DNA from: Scatophagus argus
Taxonomy: Eukaryota; Chordata; Actinopteri; Scatophagidae
Assembly: GCF_020382885.2 (NCBI RefSeq)
Contig: NC_058497.1
Span: 22,188,330 to 22,252,329 of the forward strand
Direction: 5' to 3'
DNA: 64,000 nt
The notes under the pieces: model-generated
Databases searched by the model: none
What the model was told of the DNA's origin: nothing
Seen by the model: only the letters and a program-made list of their open reading frames with translations
Shown: positions 15,901-32,552 of the stretch, piece by piece
Layout of the letters: every line of letters starts with the position of its first letter
Numbering within the stretch: the first letter of the stretch is position 1
Program-made: the position numbers and the translations under genes

Positions 15901-16736
15901 GATACCAGCATACAAGAAGTCATTGTTTCCACTGGTCTTCAAGCTTTAGACTCCAGTATCAGTTCAGTGCAGGGGTGACTACATCAAGAGAAGCGAAATT
16001 GTGCAACATCCAGTGGAGAAATTTCTCTCAGATGCTGCTGAATTTTCTCCCTTGTTTTCACCAGCCTCTTAAGTGAATGGAGGGGAAGAATGTCCATTGT
16101 GCAGTATGAGATCAGAGGAGACATGGATGAGGTTGCAGGAAGGCGTGGGTTTGTGGCTGGAAAGAGTGAGTGATAGAGAAAATATCTGCGCCCTCGTGTG
16201 AAAAGCTCATTCTCCCCACACATCCAGAAGATGTTCTCTTTTGAAAGTTATTTTCTACGTATTTAGCACACCCCAGCTTCGCTTTTATGCTCTGTTTCCA
16301 GAGCTGTTTTTTTCTGCTTAATACATAACCACTGCTTATTGAACCAGAAGTTAATTTTGCACTTGTAATTGGTTTGTTATTAATTACCGGTTGTAGTTGG
16401 AAACCGTGTGACAGATGAATGGTGTGATTAGATAAGACCAGCTCTTGACAGAACGCCTGTAGCAGAAGCAGCGAAACAGATCAATAAAACACAAGCTGCT
16501 CCTTCCGCTCAGGGCCAGTGATGGTGACTGATTGGTGGACATAGAAAGAAATGAGACTGTATTAAAGGAGAGTGGCACAAACCAACAAATAAGCACATAC
16601 TCATCCGATTTATACTTGATTTTGCTCCAATTCTTATATGCAATCAAACCTGACTATGGAATATTTAAAGACGTCTCAAGCAGTTTTAAGTTGCTAGGTT
16701 CTTCTTTGAATTTCCATTGTATCATACTAACTTGGA

Positions 16737-17279
16737 TATATAGACAAAAGTATTGGGCCACCTGACCACCACACCAACAGGAACTTTAATGACATCATCA
16801 TCATTTAAAATACATAGACAGCTTTGCAGTTTTAATAGCTCAGCTTCCACTCTTCTGGGAAGGCTTTCCACAAGATTTTGTACTGTTTCTGTAGGAATTG
16901 TTGCCCATTCATGCAGTAGAGCATGAAGTCAGTGTGGCCAGACACTGATGTTGGATGAAAAGGTCTGGCTTACAATCTCCATTCCAGTTCATCCCAAAGG
17001 TGTTGGGTGGGGTTGAGGTCAGGGCTCTGTGAGGGCCAGTCAAGTTCTTCTGCACCAAACTCATCCAACCATGTCTTTATGGACGTTGCTTTGTGCACTG
17101 GGGCACAGTCATGCTGGAACAGAAAAGGGCCTTCAACAAACTGTTGCCAAAAAGTTGGAAGCACAGCATTGTCCAAAATGTCTTGGTATGCTGAAGCATT
17201 AAGATTTCACCTCATTGGAAGTCACGGGCTGAGCCCAACCCCTGAAAAACAGCCCCATCCCAATACTTTTGTCTGTATA
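16737..17279 (-). mobile_element. Degenerate non-autonomous Tc1/mariner-type DNA transposon
   Basis: The ends form a terminal inverted repeat: tatatagacaaaagtattgg at 16737-16756 and its near-complement ccaatacttttgtctgtata at 17260-17279, differing by a 2-nt indel. The inside reads on the minus strand as the C-terminal part of a Tc1-like DDE transposase. At about 540 bp it is a third of a full Tc1 element (roughly 1.3-1.6 kb), so the N-terminal DNA-binding part and first catalytic Asp are gone. It sits in the lhfpl6 intron in antisense orientation to the gene. Such copies are abundant in fish; this one is old and inactive. Confidence 0.9.
16970..17185 (-). pseudogene. Tc1-like transposase C-terminal fragment (dead)
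   Basis: The minus-strand frame contains LPTFWQQFVEGPFLFQHDCA, then HKATSIKTWLDEFGAEELDW and SPDLNPTQHLWDELE, a clear Tc1-family DDE core. The second catalytic Asp is present in FQHD. In the usual SPDLNPIExLW motif the third catalytic residue is Glu; here the codon reads Gln (NPTQHLW), so the active site is broken even apart from the truncation. A stop follows shortly after DELEWRL. The frame continues open upstream of the leucine before DNAVLP, so there is no true start codon. Confidence 0.88.
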
Positions 17280-17959
17280 GTGCATATTACATCATGCCAT
17301 GTGTTTACAGTTTGCTCTGTTTTGCTGTGTGGAAATCCCCAACACTTTGGGCACATATTTGCATTCCCTTTTCCTATTAATTAGGAAGGAATAATACTAC
17401 ACAGCCATGTGCCTCCAATTTATTGTGACAAGGGCATCACTGAGCGTGCATGCAGGCTTTGGTCCCCGAGGGCAACTCATATACAACAGATCAAACGAGA
17501 CGAGCAGAGAAGCAATACCATAGTCTGTTTGCGAGCTGACATGAAAATATAACCATGCAGACCTCACATAAACATGGCCTCACAGTGAGGCTTTTTAAGT
17601 CATTTGATGCTTTCCTGGGATCAAGGGCTGTTGCAACTGTTTGACCATCCTCTTAAGGGGAGGACGGTCACAATAGTTGGAGCTTGTTGTTCTCACTGGC
17701 CCGGTCAGTAACACAGTTTTCTGTGCATGATATTAAAGTTGAAATGCCAAGAAAGCGGAGAAACATAAGATGTACCCAAAGACAGACTGCAGACAAAAAC
17801 ATCACACAGTAGTCGAGGAACTGGACAAGAAGTTCCCTATTAAGAACAGCAGGGAAGAAACATGTCGTTGAACCAGTAAAACATTTCTGGTCTAACTGCA
17901 TGATTAAAGCGTTTAATAGTTTAGCAGAACAATAGTGATTAAAAAAAACAACTGAATAA

Positions 17960-17999
17960 TTCTCTCCTCCTTAACGTAGCCTCGTGAAGGAGGAGAGAA
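17960..17999. repeat. 13-bp perfect inverted repeat (hairpin)
   Basis: ttctctcctcctt at 17960-17972 is the exact reverse complement of aaggaggagagaa at 17987-17999, around a 14-nt loop. The stem is purine/pyrimidine strand-asymmetric. It lies in the lhfpl6 intron about 0.7 kb from the Tc1 fragment. The stem is too short for a typical animal pre-miRNA. Confidence 0.7.
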
Positions 18000-20900
18000 C
18001 CAGTGAGTAGGCTGTCGGCTAAATAACGCTCGAATGCCAGGCATTGGCAGCATTAGTATGCCTCACTTTGCACATCACATATCACACGTACTTCACATAC
18101 TCTCTTTAATCCCTCCTTTCTCTGCATCCCCCTCATGCTCCATCTCTCGCAGCTCCAGTATCTAGCATTTCAACTGAATCTCCAGATCCCTGTCTTGGTT
18201 GCGTGAAAACACCAACTTTGCTGGCAAAAAATACAAATATAGGGATGAGCCCACCTGAAAACGACTGTGTTTATTCAACTCAAACGACAGAGAGGATCCA
18301 AACATCATAAGAAAAGCATGCAGGTGTGCAAGCTGTACATGATAAAGTGCGCCTTTTGTTTCAGGTGAAAGAGAAAACATGCCTCAGCATGTAGGGAAGG
18401 GACTGTTGACTTATTAGTCACATGGGCTGTTGAAGCTCAAGTAACGTGGCAACCTGTCACTTTCTCATATTAAAGGTCAGAGGAGCCACACTTGAACATG
18501 TTTGCAAGGCTGTATAAATAAACAAAATGTCATTATTTAATTAAATTTAGCACAATTTTGCATGCATTTCAACAACAAAATGTCTTTTTTTTCAAATTGT
18601 AATCCTTAAGATTTAAGTCATGCTTGATTTGGCGACACCCTTGCTTACTGTTATATCAGCAAGAGTGGTTTAATGCTGCGGCAATCACTCCATCAACAGC
18701 TGCTTTGTCAGAAATACAACAGAAGAGAAATGGTGTATCTATTTACAGTTCACACACTCCAACAGTGATATAAGTGTGAAATGACTGCAACGTTTTTCAC
18801 AGCAAGACAAGGTAAGCAGGCCACAGAAAAATTAGTTACCTTGCTGGGGAGGAAGTGGGCAGCCTGTGACCTGCGACTCTTCATCTGACAGCTCACTCTG
18901 CCTGACTGTTTTTGAAGAACAAACCACCCACGTCAAGGATAAAAACACTGTGTTTCCTGTGGCTTCGTCTCAGTGAAAGCCACCTCATTTTTCTCCATTT
19001 GAAGGTGTTTAATGTAAAGCAGCAGCATGTGGGAAATGTTGCATTAGCATTGCTGGTGTCTTATTACGGCTCTGATACAGCTGCACCAGAGTGCAGTTAA
19101 CAGTGAGGCTGATATCAATGAGATAAAATTAAAAACGGTAATGCTGGATTAAACGCTGCGTTGCTTCCTGTGAATCCCTCATGCATAGGGAATCTGCCTC
19201 CACCACAAACAATGAAAATTACTATATAGAGCGCTAATGCAGAATGCAAATACTGCTGCTGAGAAATGCCAACGATAAGTAGTGTCAAAAAGAAAGTTTG
19301 ATTCTATGAAAGCTGCTTAAAAAGATGAACAGCAGCACCAGAAAATTGATGGAATAATCTTTACTGGCAAACACTTTCAACTGCCATCAGAAAAATAAGA
19401 TTTTAAACAGAAAATGTAAAAGCAAACAGTGTTTTGCACTGCACAGACTTGCCTTCCCAGGTGTGGTTACTCTTACATTTTCAACCTTTTTTCGGATGAT
19501 CCTCCAAGCCCAAAAGGGAATGTGCTACATTAAGCCAGTCCATTCAGGCACATCCCCACTCCAATTCCCTGGCCACTGAAATTCTCTGAGCCTTTTCTCC
19601 CTGTCCTCTTTGGCCTTTTGAATGATAACCTTGAATGGTATTGTTTCGGGGCATGAAGGAGGGTAAAGAAATCCCTTGGTTTCTGACAGAGAGCAAGAAG
19701 GCTTGACAAAAGGCATCAGCACTCCCCAAATCAGCCAATGTGGGGGATATGAAAAGGGGGCAGTTTTTCATTCAGGTAAAAAGCATTAACAGGAGAAAAA
19801 AAAAGGATGGGAAAGAATAGAGCAACTCTGATGGAATAAAGCACTTCTCTGTGTGCTTTTTAAAGCACTGAAATACGATTTCAGAAGTGAGCTCAGCTAT
19901 GATGATGAAATCAGAAGCAAGGATGTACAGAAGAAAGTTCAGTATATTAGAGAAGATTTTATGGATTGAGCGCTGATATGTGGGACTGATTGTATTTGGT
20001 TAGGTCTATTTCACTGAACTCTTTCCCAGTTCAAAGAATAGCCTTTCAGAGATGCCATTAGGCCTGAGACAGTCATTCAGATACGGACTACATGAGGATC
20101 AATTGAAACTCAATCTGTGAATAAGTTGCCTGGCCTCTTACATTGTGAGCTGGATGCTCTTCCTGACCCTCTCCTCTTCCTCTTCACCTTTGCAGCAGGG
20201 AAGACTATCAGGCATCAGCTGTCTGCCAAAGCAGCTGAAACAGGACTCCAAAGTGGGCTTAGGTTTTACACACAGTGGTTTCTGGCAAAAAGCAGCAGAG
20301 TAAACAAACAAACCTCCCAGGCCCGTGTTGATAGAGCAGCACTCGAACGTTTCCCAATCTCCCAGGAAGCTAAGGGCATCTTTAAGTTTGACCTGTGGGA
20401 ACAGTTGTTGCTGCTAAAGGGAAACTAGTTATCTTGACTCCTTGTAGCCTCTGTGGAAGGCACACAGAGGGTCTGATCGTGCATCTTTTCACATTTCTGA
20501 TCGTTTCTGTGCTTTTCTGTGTCTGCTCTGTATTGTCAATGTTGTTGGCATGTAGCAGCAGTAACAGCCTTCTGGTGACTCTCAGTCTTGTCTTCATTGC
20601 AGCTTAGCGGAGTTCTGCAATGATTTCATCATGAGACGAGTCATCTGCTCACAGAAAAATGAGCATCTTGTTGAATTTGGTCATGTTGTCTGAGGAGAAC
20701 CCCTCTGTGGTTTGAGAAGAGCATTGAAATTCATAAAAGACCTTGTTGTCTGAAGTTATTTGGGCATTTGCCAATTCCAGTCAGGGCCAACAACATGACT
20801 GTGGTGGTGGAGCTGTTGTTTAATATGATGTGCTTTGCACTTGGTTTGCATGTTTGAATGGCAGGGGATACCGTAATTCTTACAATGGCAAGCACACAGA

Positions 20901-23900
20901 GTCCACCACCATATCAGTTAGCTTAGCCACTAAACTTACGAACTACAGTACCACAACCTTAGAACTGAAGTGACTCTGAATTCACTGGAGGTTTCTTTAT
21001 GTTGTGGCACGATGACCATGAACATTTCAAAAGACGAAAGGCATCACCTTGTTTGCATGCAGTGAAATGCAGTTTATTTATTTCTATTTTCTGCTGCAGC
21101 AAACTAATTTTCCTGAAGGAATCATTAAGCTTTATCTTATCTTAAGGAGTCTAGCATGTGGCTGGCTCTTGTGATCATAGCGTATCCGCTAGCTCAGTGG
21201 TTCTCAAGCCCAGAGCCAGGACACCAGATTTAGGTCAAGAAAATTAGGGGAATTCACAAAATGATTTATGGAAAGAAAAACCCACACATGCATTCTTGCT
21301 ATAATACCAAGTGTTTGCGTGTGCACTCTGTGATGGGGATCATGAGAAGGAACTGAGTCTGAGAGGTCACAAGTCAAAAAAAGGTTGGGAAGCGCTGCTG
21401 TAGCTGACAGCCGCATGCTAAATGATACAAATCCCTGACTGTCTGTGTAGACTCGGGCGCTTCGGTGTCAGCTTAGGAAATGAGAAGGACAAGAAGTAAC
21501 GGCCTACAACAGCACGCATGGAGAATCAGAGCCTGAGGTAGTTGCCTCTCAAAAGTCCACACTTCTTTCCAGCAGCAGCTTGCCTCATAAACATAATGTG
21601 AAAGAAAATGTTTCATTCTTTGTAATCTTTCTCCCACATGCCAGTCACCAGCCTCCCTACCTCTGCTTCTCAATAACCCACATAGTGAGTGTGGAGGATG
21701 GGATTTGATGGAATTAACTTTAGTGGCAGAAAATAAATAAATCAAATAAATAAAAGCCAAAAGAGAAATGTAGGGCCACATATGAAACAGAATTGAATTA
21801 CACCTTGGCAGTGTGATTATATTTTTGCTCATCAGCTCCCACAGTGATCTGTATTTTGCTGTGTATGTCTCAATAGTGTCATGGTAACATGTGAGTGCTC
21901 ACGTTGATTTCACCCACTGCAGTGTTGCAGGCTCAGTGAGTTTATCCCCAAAAACAACAGAAGATCCTTACGAGTCCCTGAGAAGGATGATTTTTTTTTT
22001 TTTTTTGTGCTGGGACAATGGACCTGAGCTCCTGTCTGTGTTGTGGCAATAACTTTTCTTCTGTTTCTTCTGTCTGTCTGCGTGATGTGGAAACTATCCA
22101 CTGAAGGTTTTCTTTCCCCGTTCTTTTCTCGAAGGTGCCTGCCACAAAGCAGAAGCTCTTTATGCTTTTGATCATTTTGACAAAGGTGTTAATCAAAGAA
22201 TGACTGAGAATCCTCATAAAAATTGATTTTTCAAATGGAAATACAGTTTGTGGGTTAGAATAACAGTATTTTCTGGGAAACAACGCTACATTTTGGTTTT
22301 TGCGTTTTTTTCCCCCTCATGCTGCAAGGGAAATCACTTTGATTACATGCTGCTGTATCTCTGAGCCTTACACAACACTTGAAAGAGAATTTTTGATTTT
22401 GTTAAATATTAATCATGAATACATTATCATACTCTCGTGCTTTTACAGTCTTTACTGTTACAAATTTGAATCAAAACGCAATCGGTAACATTATATAATT
22501 GAGAATATTTTAATGACTGCTCGTATGCTCACTTGCTCACATCGCAGTCCACAGTGACTGCTTGTGTAGGGATTTCCATCAAACGCTTCTGAGTTGCGTT
22601 TGCTGCACTGCTCAGTGAGAAGCTAGTAATTTTAGGTCTGAAGCAGAAATTCATCTGAAGTTCTCTTCAGGGTCTGAAGAAGCAGCAGCCGAGTTGTTAC
22701 GTATGACAATCCCTGGATCCCCCTCTGATCCTGAGCTGTAATGACACAGACTTGGTTAGAGCCTCTTTACATCCCTTCATTCTCATCAGTACGCCAGAGT
22801 TTCTCTGAATTGATTTTCTGCCACAGGTGCCATCCGGTATATTTTCTCCCAGAGCTGAGCTAATGATATTTGCCGTCCGTTTGGCCACGACCGGTGAAAC
22901 CACAGATGTCTTTTTCACTTTTCCCACTCCACCCCTGATGTTAGCAGGTTTGTCTAGCCCATCTGCATTATCACACGGATTAATTCCTGCTTGTTATCTG
23001 GCCTAGCTGTAGTGCGGCAGTCCTGGATGGCAGGGGTAATCATGTTGGAAGGCAGAGCTTTCTTGCATTTCCTTCCTCTGCTGCCATCCTCATATCCCAA
23101 AACTGATAGCAGGGCAGACACATTGGAGGGGATTAAGCTAATGTGATGGCAGAGCCACCTACCAGAGGCCTCCACAGGGTAATTTCAAGAGACAGGCCTT
23201 GGCATCCAGGGAATAACTTGTCAAGACCTGGTTGCAGGCTAATATTAAGGATATTAATCCTTAATGTAATGGCCTTGACTAGATTTTACTCTTGTCTCTG
23301 TGTGCAGTTTTAAACACAGCCATAAGTCTCTTTAATCACTGACATAAAGCAGTCCCTCAAGGATTTTCCAGAGTTTTACAGTAATTATTGCGCACCAAAA
23401 AATGCTTGTTTTTTTTTTTTTTTTTGACTGTTGCTGCTGTGAGAAATTGCCAAGCTATTTGCATATGTTCGTTGTTCATTTGCAGCGGTTTTATGAGCTG
23501 CTGGCAGAGCGGAGCGCTTTGTTTTGTTGCATTAAAAACGTGATGAAGTGTTAAAATCACAATCCGTGTCGTTTTACAAAGAGATGCGAGGCTTGTTGAG
23601 AGGTAAAACTGCTGGAACGGGTCAGAGCTGCCTTCCCCTGTCGATATCTGCTGGAAACGGTTGATAAGGTGGAAAAAAAATCAAAGCGGTGAGGTCACAC
23701 ACATCACTCTGTTGGAGAGCAGCAGCTTATTGTCTTTTTGATGATTTTAATTAACACAAAATCCAAAGAATGGGAGGGAAACCACACTGAACCTCAGTTT
23801 TAAATTCACCTTGCTTCATATCTGGATGCAGCAACGAAAAAAAAACAATACACCACTTTGCATTTTTCCTCCTCATTAATGAAGGTTTAAATAATTAAAA

Positions 23901-24055
23901 AACCCAAAGAGGCGAGGTCTCGTGAAAACAATGCAGACCTTCCTTGAGGAGCTGAGTGAACACCTTGAGGCTGAGAGTTTGTCCTTGCTGCATACAGCGT
24001 TTTAGTTTTTGAACCCATGAGATCAGTGGAGCTACTGCGATTCCTTCATCGCTGA

Positions 24056-27496
<3,441 letters not shown>

Positions 27497-28160
27497 AGAG
27501 TGCGTCCGGGAGACGTGGACGGGCGTGTGGTGCGATGAAAGGGAGAGGACTCTGACTCTGTGGACTCACACCAGTACAGCACACCAGGCACCAAAGACAC
27601 CAAGTCATTATGGTGCTCTGCACATCATGGGACACTTCTACTCATCCGACAACTGCAGGGACTGATTAGTTATGCAGCACACACCCACACACACATGGCT
27701 TTGAAAACTGGTTATTCTCATAAAGGTTGCTCTTAAATGAATAATGTATGGACCAATACTATTTGTAAAAGTGTTACATAGCTATTTCCTTAACAAAAAG
27801 AGTATTCTCTTTTTTTGTCTTTTTTGTCTGTGATAGTGTGCCCCGTGATGAAGAAAAAAGTATATTGCTTCCTTGTTTGTGAAGTGTTTGTGTCTTCATG
27901 TTTCATTCTTGCCTTAAAACACAAATGCAATAATCCCTATAAAGTAAAGCAACCCAACAGCCAGCTGTCGGCTTCCTCAGCTCAGCTCAGCTTTTTCAGA
28001 TTCCAAAAACCTAAGCATAGTTTATTTAACACATTCATAAGAGGTACATTGTTTATGATGATGTATTTTATCATATAAGCACATGTTTTGTATTCACTCT
28101 TCAAATTATTCTTTGTCTGTGTTTTCGTTTTGTAAATAAATGTTTATTGAAATTCTGGAT
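27497..28160 (+). other. lhfpl6: lhfpl6 3' UTR with polyadenylation signal
   Basis: The sequence after the TGA at 27494-27496 has no further coding signal. A canonical AATAAA at 28135-28140 is followed by a T/G-rich stretch (tgtttattg), which places the likely cleavage site near 28155-28165. The end is inferred from the signal, not from transcript data. Confidence 0.7.
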
Positions 28161-31100
28161 TTAGGTGTTATTTCAGTCACAGAATTCGCCCCGAGGTAAA
28201 GTGAACAGGCCTGCACTCACATTCCTAAAAAGCTTTTCCCATGACCTCTTGATCCTGGTCGTGTTGGCTACATGTGGGAGTCCTTTTTTGACCCAATCAA
28301 TAAAGAGGGTAAGGAAAGGCAGTGCAGGCAGTGCTGTGAATGTAACTTTTCCCTGTTATTGATGAGGTAAATCCCATGACCTCTGGTCAGATTATTTTCC
28401 ATTTGATCAGGTCGCTCACCCTTAAAGTATCCGAGCCTTCCAGACAAAGCCTGAGATGCAATGACACCCTGGGACACGGAGAAGCTTAAAGTAAATGTGT
28501 ATCTTTTTGGTTCTCAGCTTGCCTTCATAGTGTGAATAACAATAATGGTAACCTTTTCATCGCAATTACCGCGGTTCTGTGTGTATCTTCGGAGGTGTGA
28601 GCGGTGCCTAGCTTTTCAGTTACTATTTTTAGTCATTTGTTCCTCTCCGTTTTCACTACTTTGATTAACAAACAACACTTCAGAGATTCATGCAAGCAAA
28701 GTCAGCTCATTTACGATGCAGCTGTTCTCAGTGTATTTGGCCCTCATTAGCATGCCCATTTTCTCACAATCCCCCCCTCCATCCTCACTTGAGAAATCTC
28801 TCTCTCAGTGCTCACTCTGTTTAATATGTTAGCATGGCTCCACTGCGTTCTGCTCTCTCTGATGTGTGATGCTGATTGATATCACCAGCGATTGTTACAG
28901 AGTACCAACCAGATGCCTCATCAGCAGAGGCTGACACATTGAGGTCGAGTCGGAGCGTTCCTCAGACTGACAGGGTGTACCTCGCAGTCTCAGGTCTTGT
29001 TACTTGTAGGTGGCTGATTGTCTTCCTTAAGCACGTGGTAACCGGGAAGTACAGCTGCTCTCATCAGCCGCTGAGTGAAAGCAATGTTACAGCTGTTATA
29101 ACTGATATAGACGGTTTTCTAAATGCTGGGAGGACCACACTCTTATTTACATTAACCTCAAAAGTATTAGGACAGAGGCAGATATGTCAAAACCTGTAAA
29201 AATAAAACTTTAAAACCTTTAAAAGCACCGTTCAAACCTACAGAGTTTGAGGACTGGATCCATTTGGCAGATTAGCTACAAGTTGAAACACACATCAAAA
29301 GAACCTTGACTGCAGTAAAGCTGACATGCTGTAAAATGTAAATCAGAATTGGGTAATATGCTAATAATTTTTGACATATATAAAATGAGATGACCATTTT
29401 CCCAGTACCAGCAGGATTATAAACTGTCTTAGCTCTTCAGAGCTGCAGTATAATTTGATCAAATGCAATTAGGTTACCTCACACTAGTCAGCCAGAGTAC
29501 TTGATGCCGGATCCAAAAAGCAGCCTAATGCTATTTTTAATTTCCAAATTAAATGTCTTTAACTATGAAGGAAAATGCCATGAGAGAAAAAAATCTGAGG
29601 AAGAAATTAACAAGCACAATAGTACCACTAACTGAATGCCGCAGAAGTCACAGGCAACACACTGATGCTGAAAACACCCTGTGCTGTGTGTTTTTTTAAT
29701 AGCTTTGAAGGGGGATTATTTAGGGAAGAACGCACTAAATCACTTTACAGGGTTCAGCCTTGGTAGCCAGTTAGATACATCTGCATCATTTAATTATTAC
29801 TAATTATTTTTCCCTAACTGTACCCTGGTGAGACAATTACTGCCCTCCATATAGCGACTCTTCTTTAAGGTTTTGTGCGACCATAGCACCAATCTCCATT
29901 AAGATACTGCATAATAGATACTGCTGCAGCACAGCAAAATAGTGAACCGTGCAATCCCACAGTGTAGAAACTGAATAAATAATGGGTTTTGTTGTCATCG
30001 TTGTTGTTTGTTTTGGACATGAGTGAATGTAATAGTAAGAAAAAAAAGAACTAAAGAATCTGCAGCTCAATAATGAAGATGGTTAGATAGGTGTTTCACA
30101 TTAATTAGAATGTAAACAATCAGTGTGCCCAGAAAGAGGAGTGATTTACACCAAAATCTGACTTAAAATAAACTCACATCCACATATTCTGTGTTTCTGA
30201 CTGTGATCTGAGGGTCCCCACTACAACGGAGCATCTCGTATTTGCCTAAATTTGGCTATACTTTTAGAGATCTGAAACCTATTTTGTTTATCTGGACAGA
30301 AAATGAAGGGAATTTGTGATTAAAAACCAGACAAACTGAATCAGCAAAGAGGATCAGAGGCTGTTCCAAAGCTCATATACGGATTACAACTCAAGGTTCA
30401 CTGGTTCACCTACAGGGATGCAGAGAGTTAGCAGAGATTATAAATGAACAGTTTGTTAGGTAATCACCATGCTAGAGGGGTATGTTTGAATAAGAAAGAC
30501 ATGACAGAGTCTCTTCAGTGTTAATAGCACCACTGTTCACCTTTAAAACGCCCTGCACACCCAAACAGGTGTTCTGAATTAATTAATTAATTTCTGAAAG
30601 TCAGAAATTACATGAGGATGCTGGACTTCAGAATAAGACCTTTTCACAACTGATTTGTCATAGTTGGAAAGGCACAGGTGATAGTAATACCATTAACATT
30701 CACTGTCATTCAGTTTTGTTCAAAGGAGAGACTTGTCAGTGTATGCATGCTCACGCAGTCCGGAGAAGAAGTCTGATCACCCAGAATGATGTGAATAATC
30801 CCCTGTGTGAGGTTTTGTTTGCTCATTTTATCAAAGGTTTAAGCACGTTTTAAGCAATTCTATACCTTCTCTGAGTGTGGTAATGAAGTAAACCAGTGGA
30901 CTAAATTACTGGACCCTTTTTTCAATAACAAATGTCAATTTGTCTTAATAAAGAAGTAATAAACTCCCAAATCCCAAATGGTCTTCTCGTTCTTTTACTC
31001 CTCCTCTTTAACATTTATTCCCATCACATCTTCCAAGTTATTTCTTGGTAAGAGAAGATTGGCACTGAGGGGATGAGAGGAAAGAAAGCTTTAGTATCCT

Positions 31101-32246
31101 CCCACAGATGCATCCCTTATGTGCAGCTGGCATCAATGAAAAACCTGTAGGATGTAGGCTGGATTCGCTTTTCAAGCTACTTCAGTTCAAGTTCACACTC
31201 AGGCAGTAGCGTGGTTTGCCTGCCTCTGCGATGCCCGGCTACAGCAGCTAAACCAAAGGTACCGCCTCACAAATATCCAGAGAACAGTTTAAAGCATACC
31301 CCTGAGCACAGATTCACAGAAGAAAGACGCTGTGAGCTTCCCAAAGCTTGCACAGATGGCACAGTTTCCATTCAATGTTGAATGGAGTCCCTGAATAGAG
31401 TTCTGTGGCACTACTTGAAGTTTAAAAGGCAAAAAAATCCAACTCCACCACTTTCTCTTTACTCAAGGAACAACCCCCCCACCCCCGCACCCAAAAAAAC
31501 CAACCCTCTAGACATCGAACACAATGGAGCACAAATATTTCACAACCCTATAGAAGACCGGCTGTAATGTGAGATATATGCAGAGAAGTTGCGAGCGCCG
31601 CATTCTCTGAGCTCCTATCTAAAAATTGTCACAATACTGAGATACCGTTTGGTGCAATCAACTCTATCAACCCTCTGCAGTACAGCAGGCTCCTTGGAGA
31701 AACATTCAGATTTCTTTTATCCTTCGCTAAAAGTTTGTGAGCAATGAATTCCAAATGTGTTGCTGTCCTTATACTGTTTTAAACCAGTTTTCTACAGAAG
31801 TTGTTATTCCTATGAAGTGCATCAGCTGTCCCGAAAAGGTTGTCCAAGGTGAGCTCCTCCAGGAGGTCTTTGATAAAGTTAATCCCAACATCTTATCAGT
31901 GACTCTTCAGCCACTAGTTTTTATCCAGTTTCAAGCAAACTGTACAGTTTTGATCTCTTAATCCCAAGTAGCTGTAGACCAAATTTTAAACTGCTACTTT
32001 CGGCAGGTAAGTTTGAGCAAACTGACATGAGACATGAGACACATTGAGAAATTCTGTGTTTTATCGACTTATTAAACAAAGACAGCCCGTTACAAAGTAA
32101 GCTGCAGTCTTTGTTTGACCACGCGATCACGCCAGAGCTTTGTCTGTCAAAAGATAACAATTTGAGGGTTCAAAGTTGCAGTAAGTTTATAAAATCACAA
32201 TAAATCAAATGTCCAAAGGATCTCGCACAGAGACAAACCCCAAGAC

Positions 32247-32552
32247 GTAAAATACCATATATATATTGTCTTACTGGTTCCTTGTGTTTTTAAAGTAACT
32301 TCCTCGGGTACTTTTTGTGTTCCTGTGACATTTCCCTCTGGTATTTTGTTGGTACTCAGAGACTTGTGTGGAATTTTGGGACAGCAACCACAGGATTGTA
32401 CCACAGCTCCAGCAGTAAATTGCGAGCATGTGGTAAAAGTCCCAAAATACCACACAAATCTCTGAGTTGGAATATCGGAAAATATCACATCATGAAAACA
32501 GAAAGTACGATGGGAACTGTGGCACATGGAGCCCCAGCGTATGGTATTTTAC
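32247..32552. mobile_element. Palindromic fold-back / MITE-like element
   Basis: The outer ends gtaaaataccata (32247-32259) and tatggtattttac (32540-32552) are perfect 13-bp inverted repeats. An inner pair, 32354-32382 and 32439-32467, is inverted-complementary over 29 nt with only two mismatches. Patchier complementarity lies between the two pairs (for example gtacttt near 32318 against aaagtac near 32503). Together they make a ~306-bp long-hairpin unit with a loop of about 56 nt. There is no coding capacity. This architecture fits a non-autonomous fold-back or MITE-type DNA transposon. I could not define target-site duplications, and the family is not identified. Confidence 0.75.

Noticed and set aside
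15675-16076. 133-codon open frame in the lhfpl6 intron
   Set aside because: No family resemblance and no upstream or downstream exon partners.
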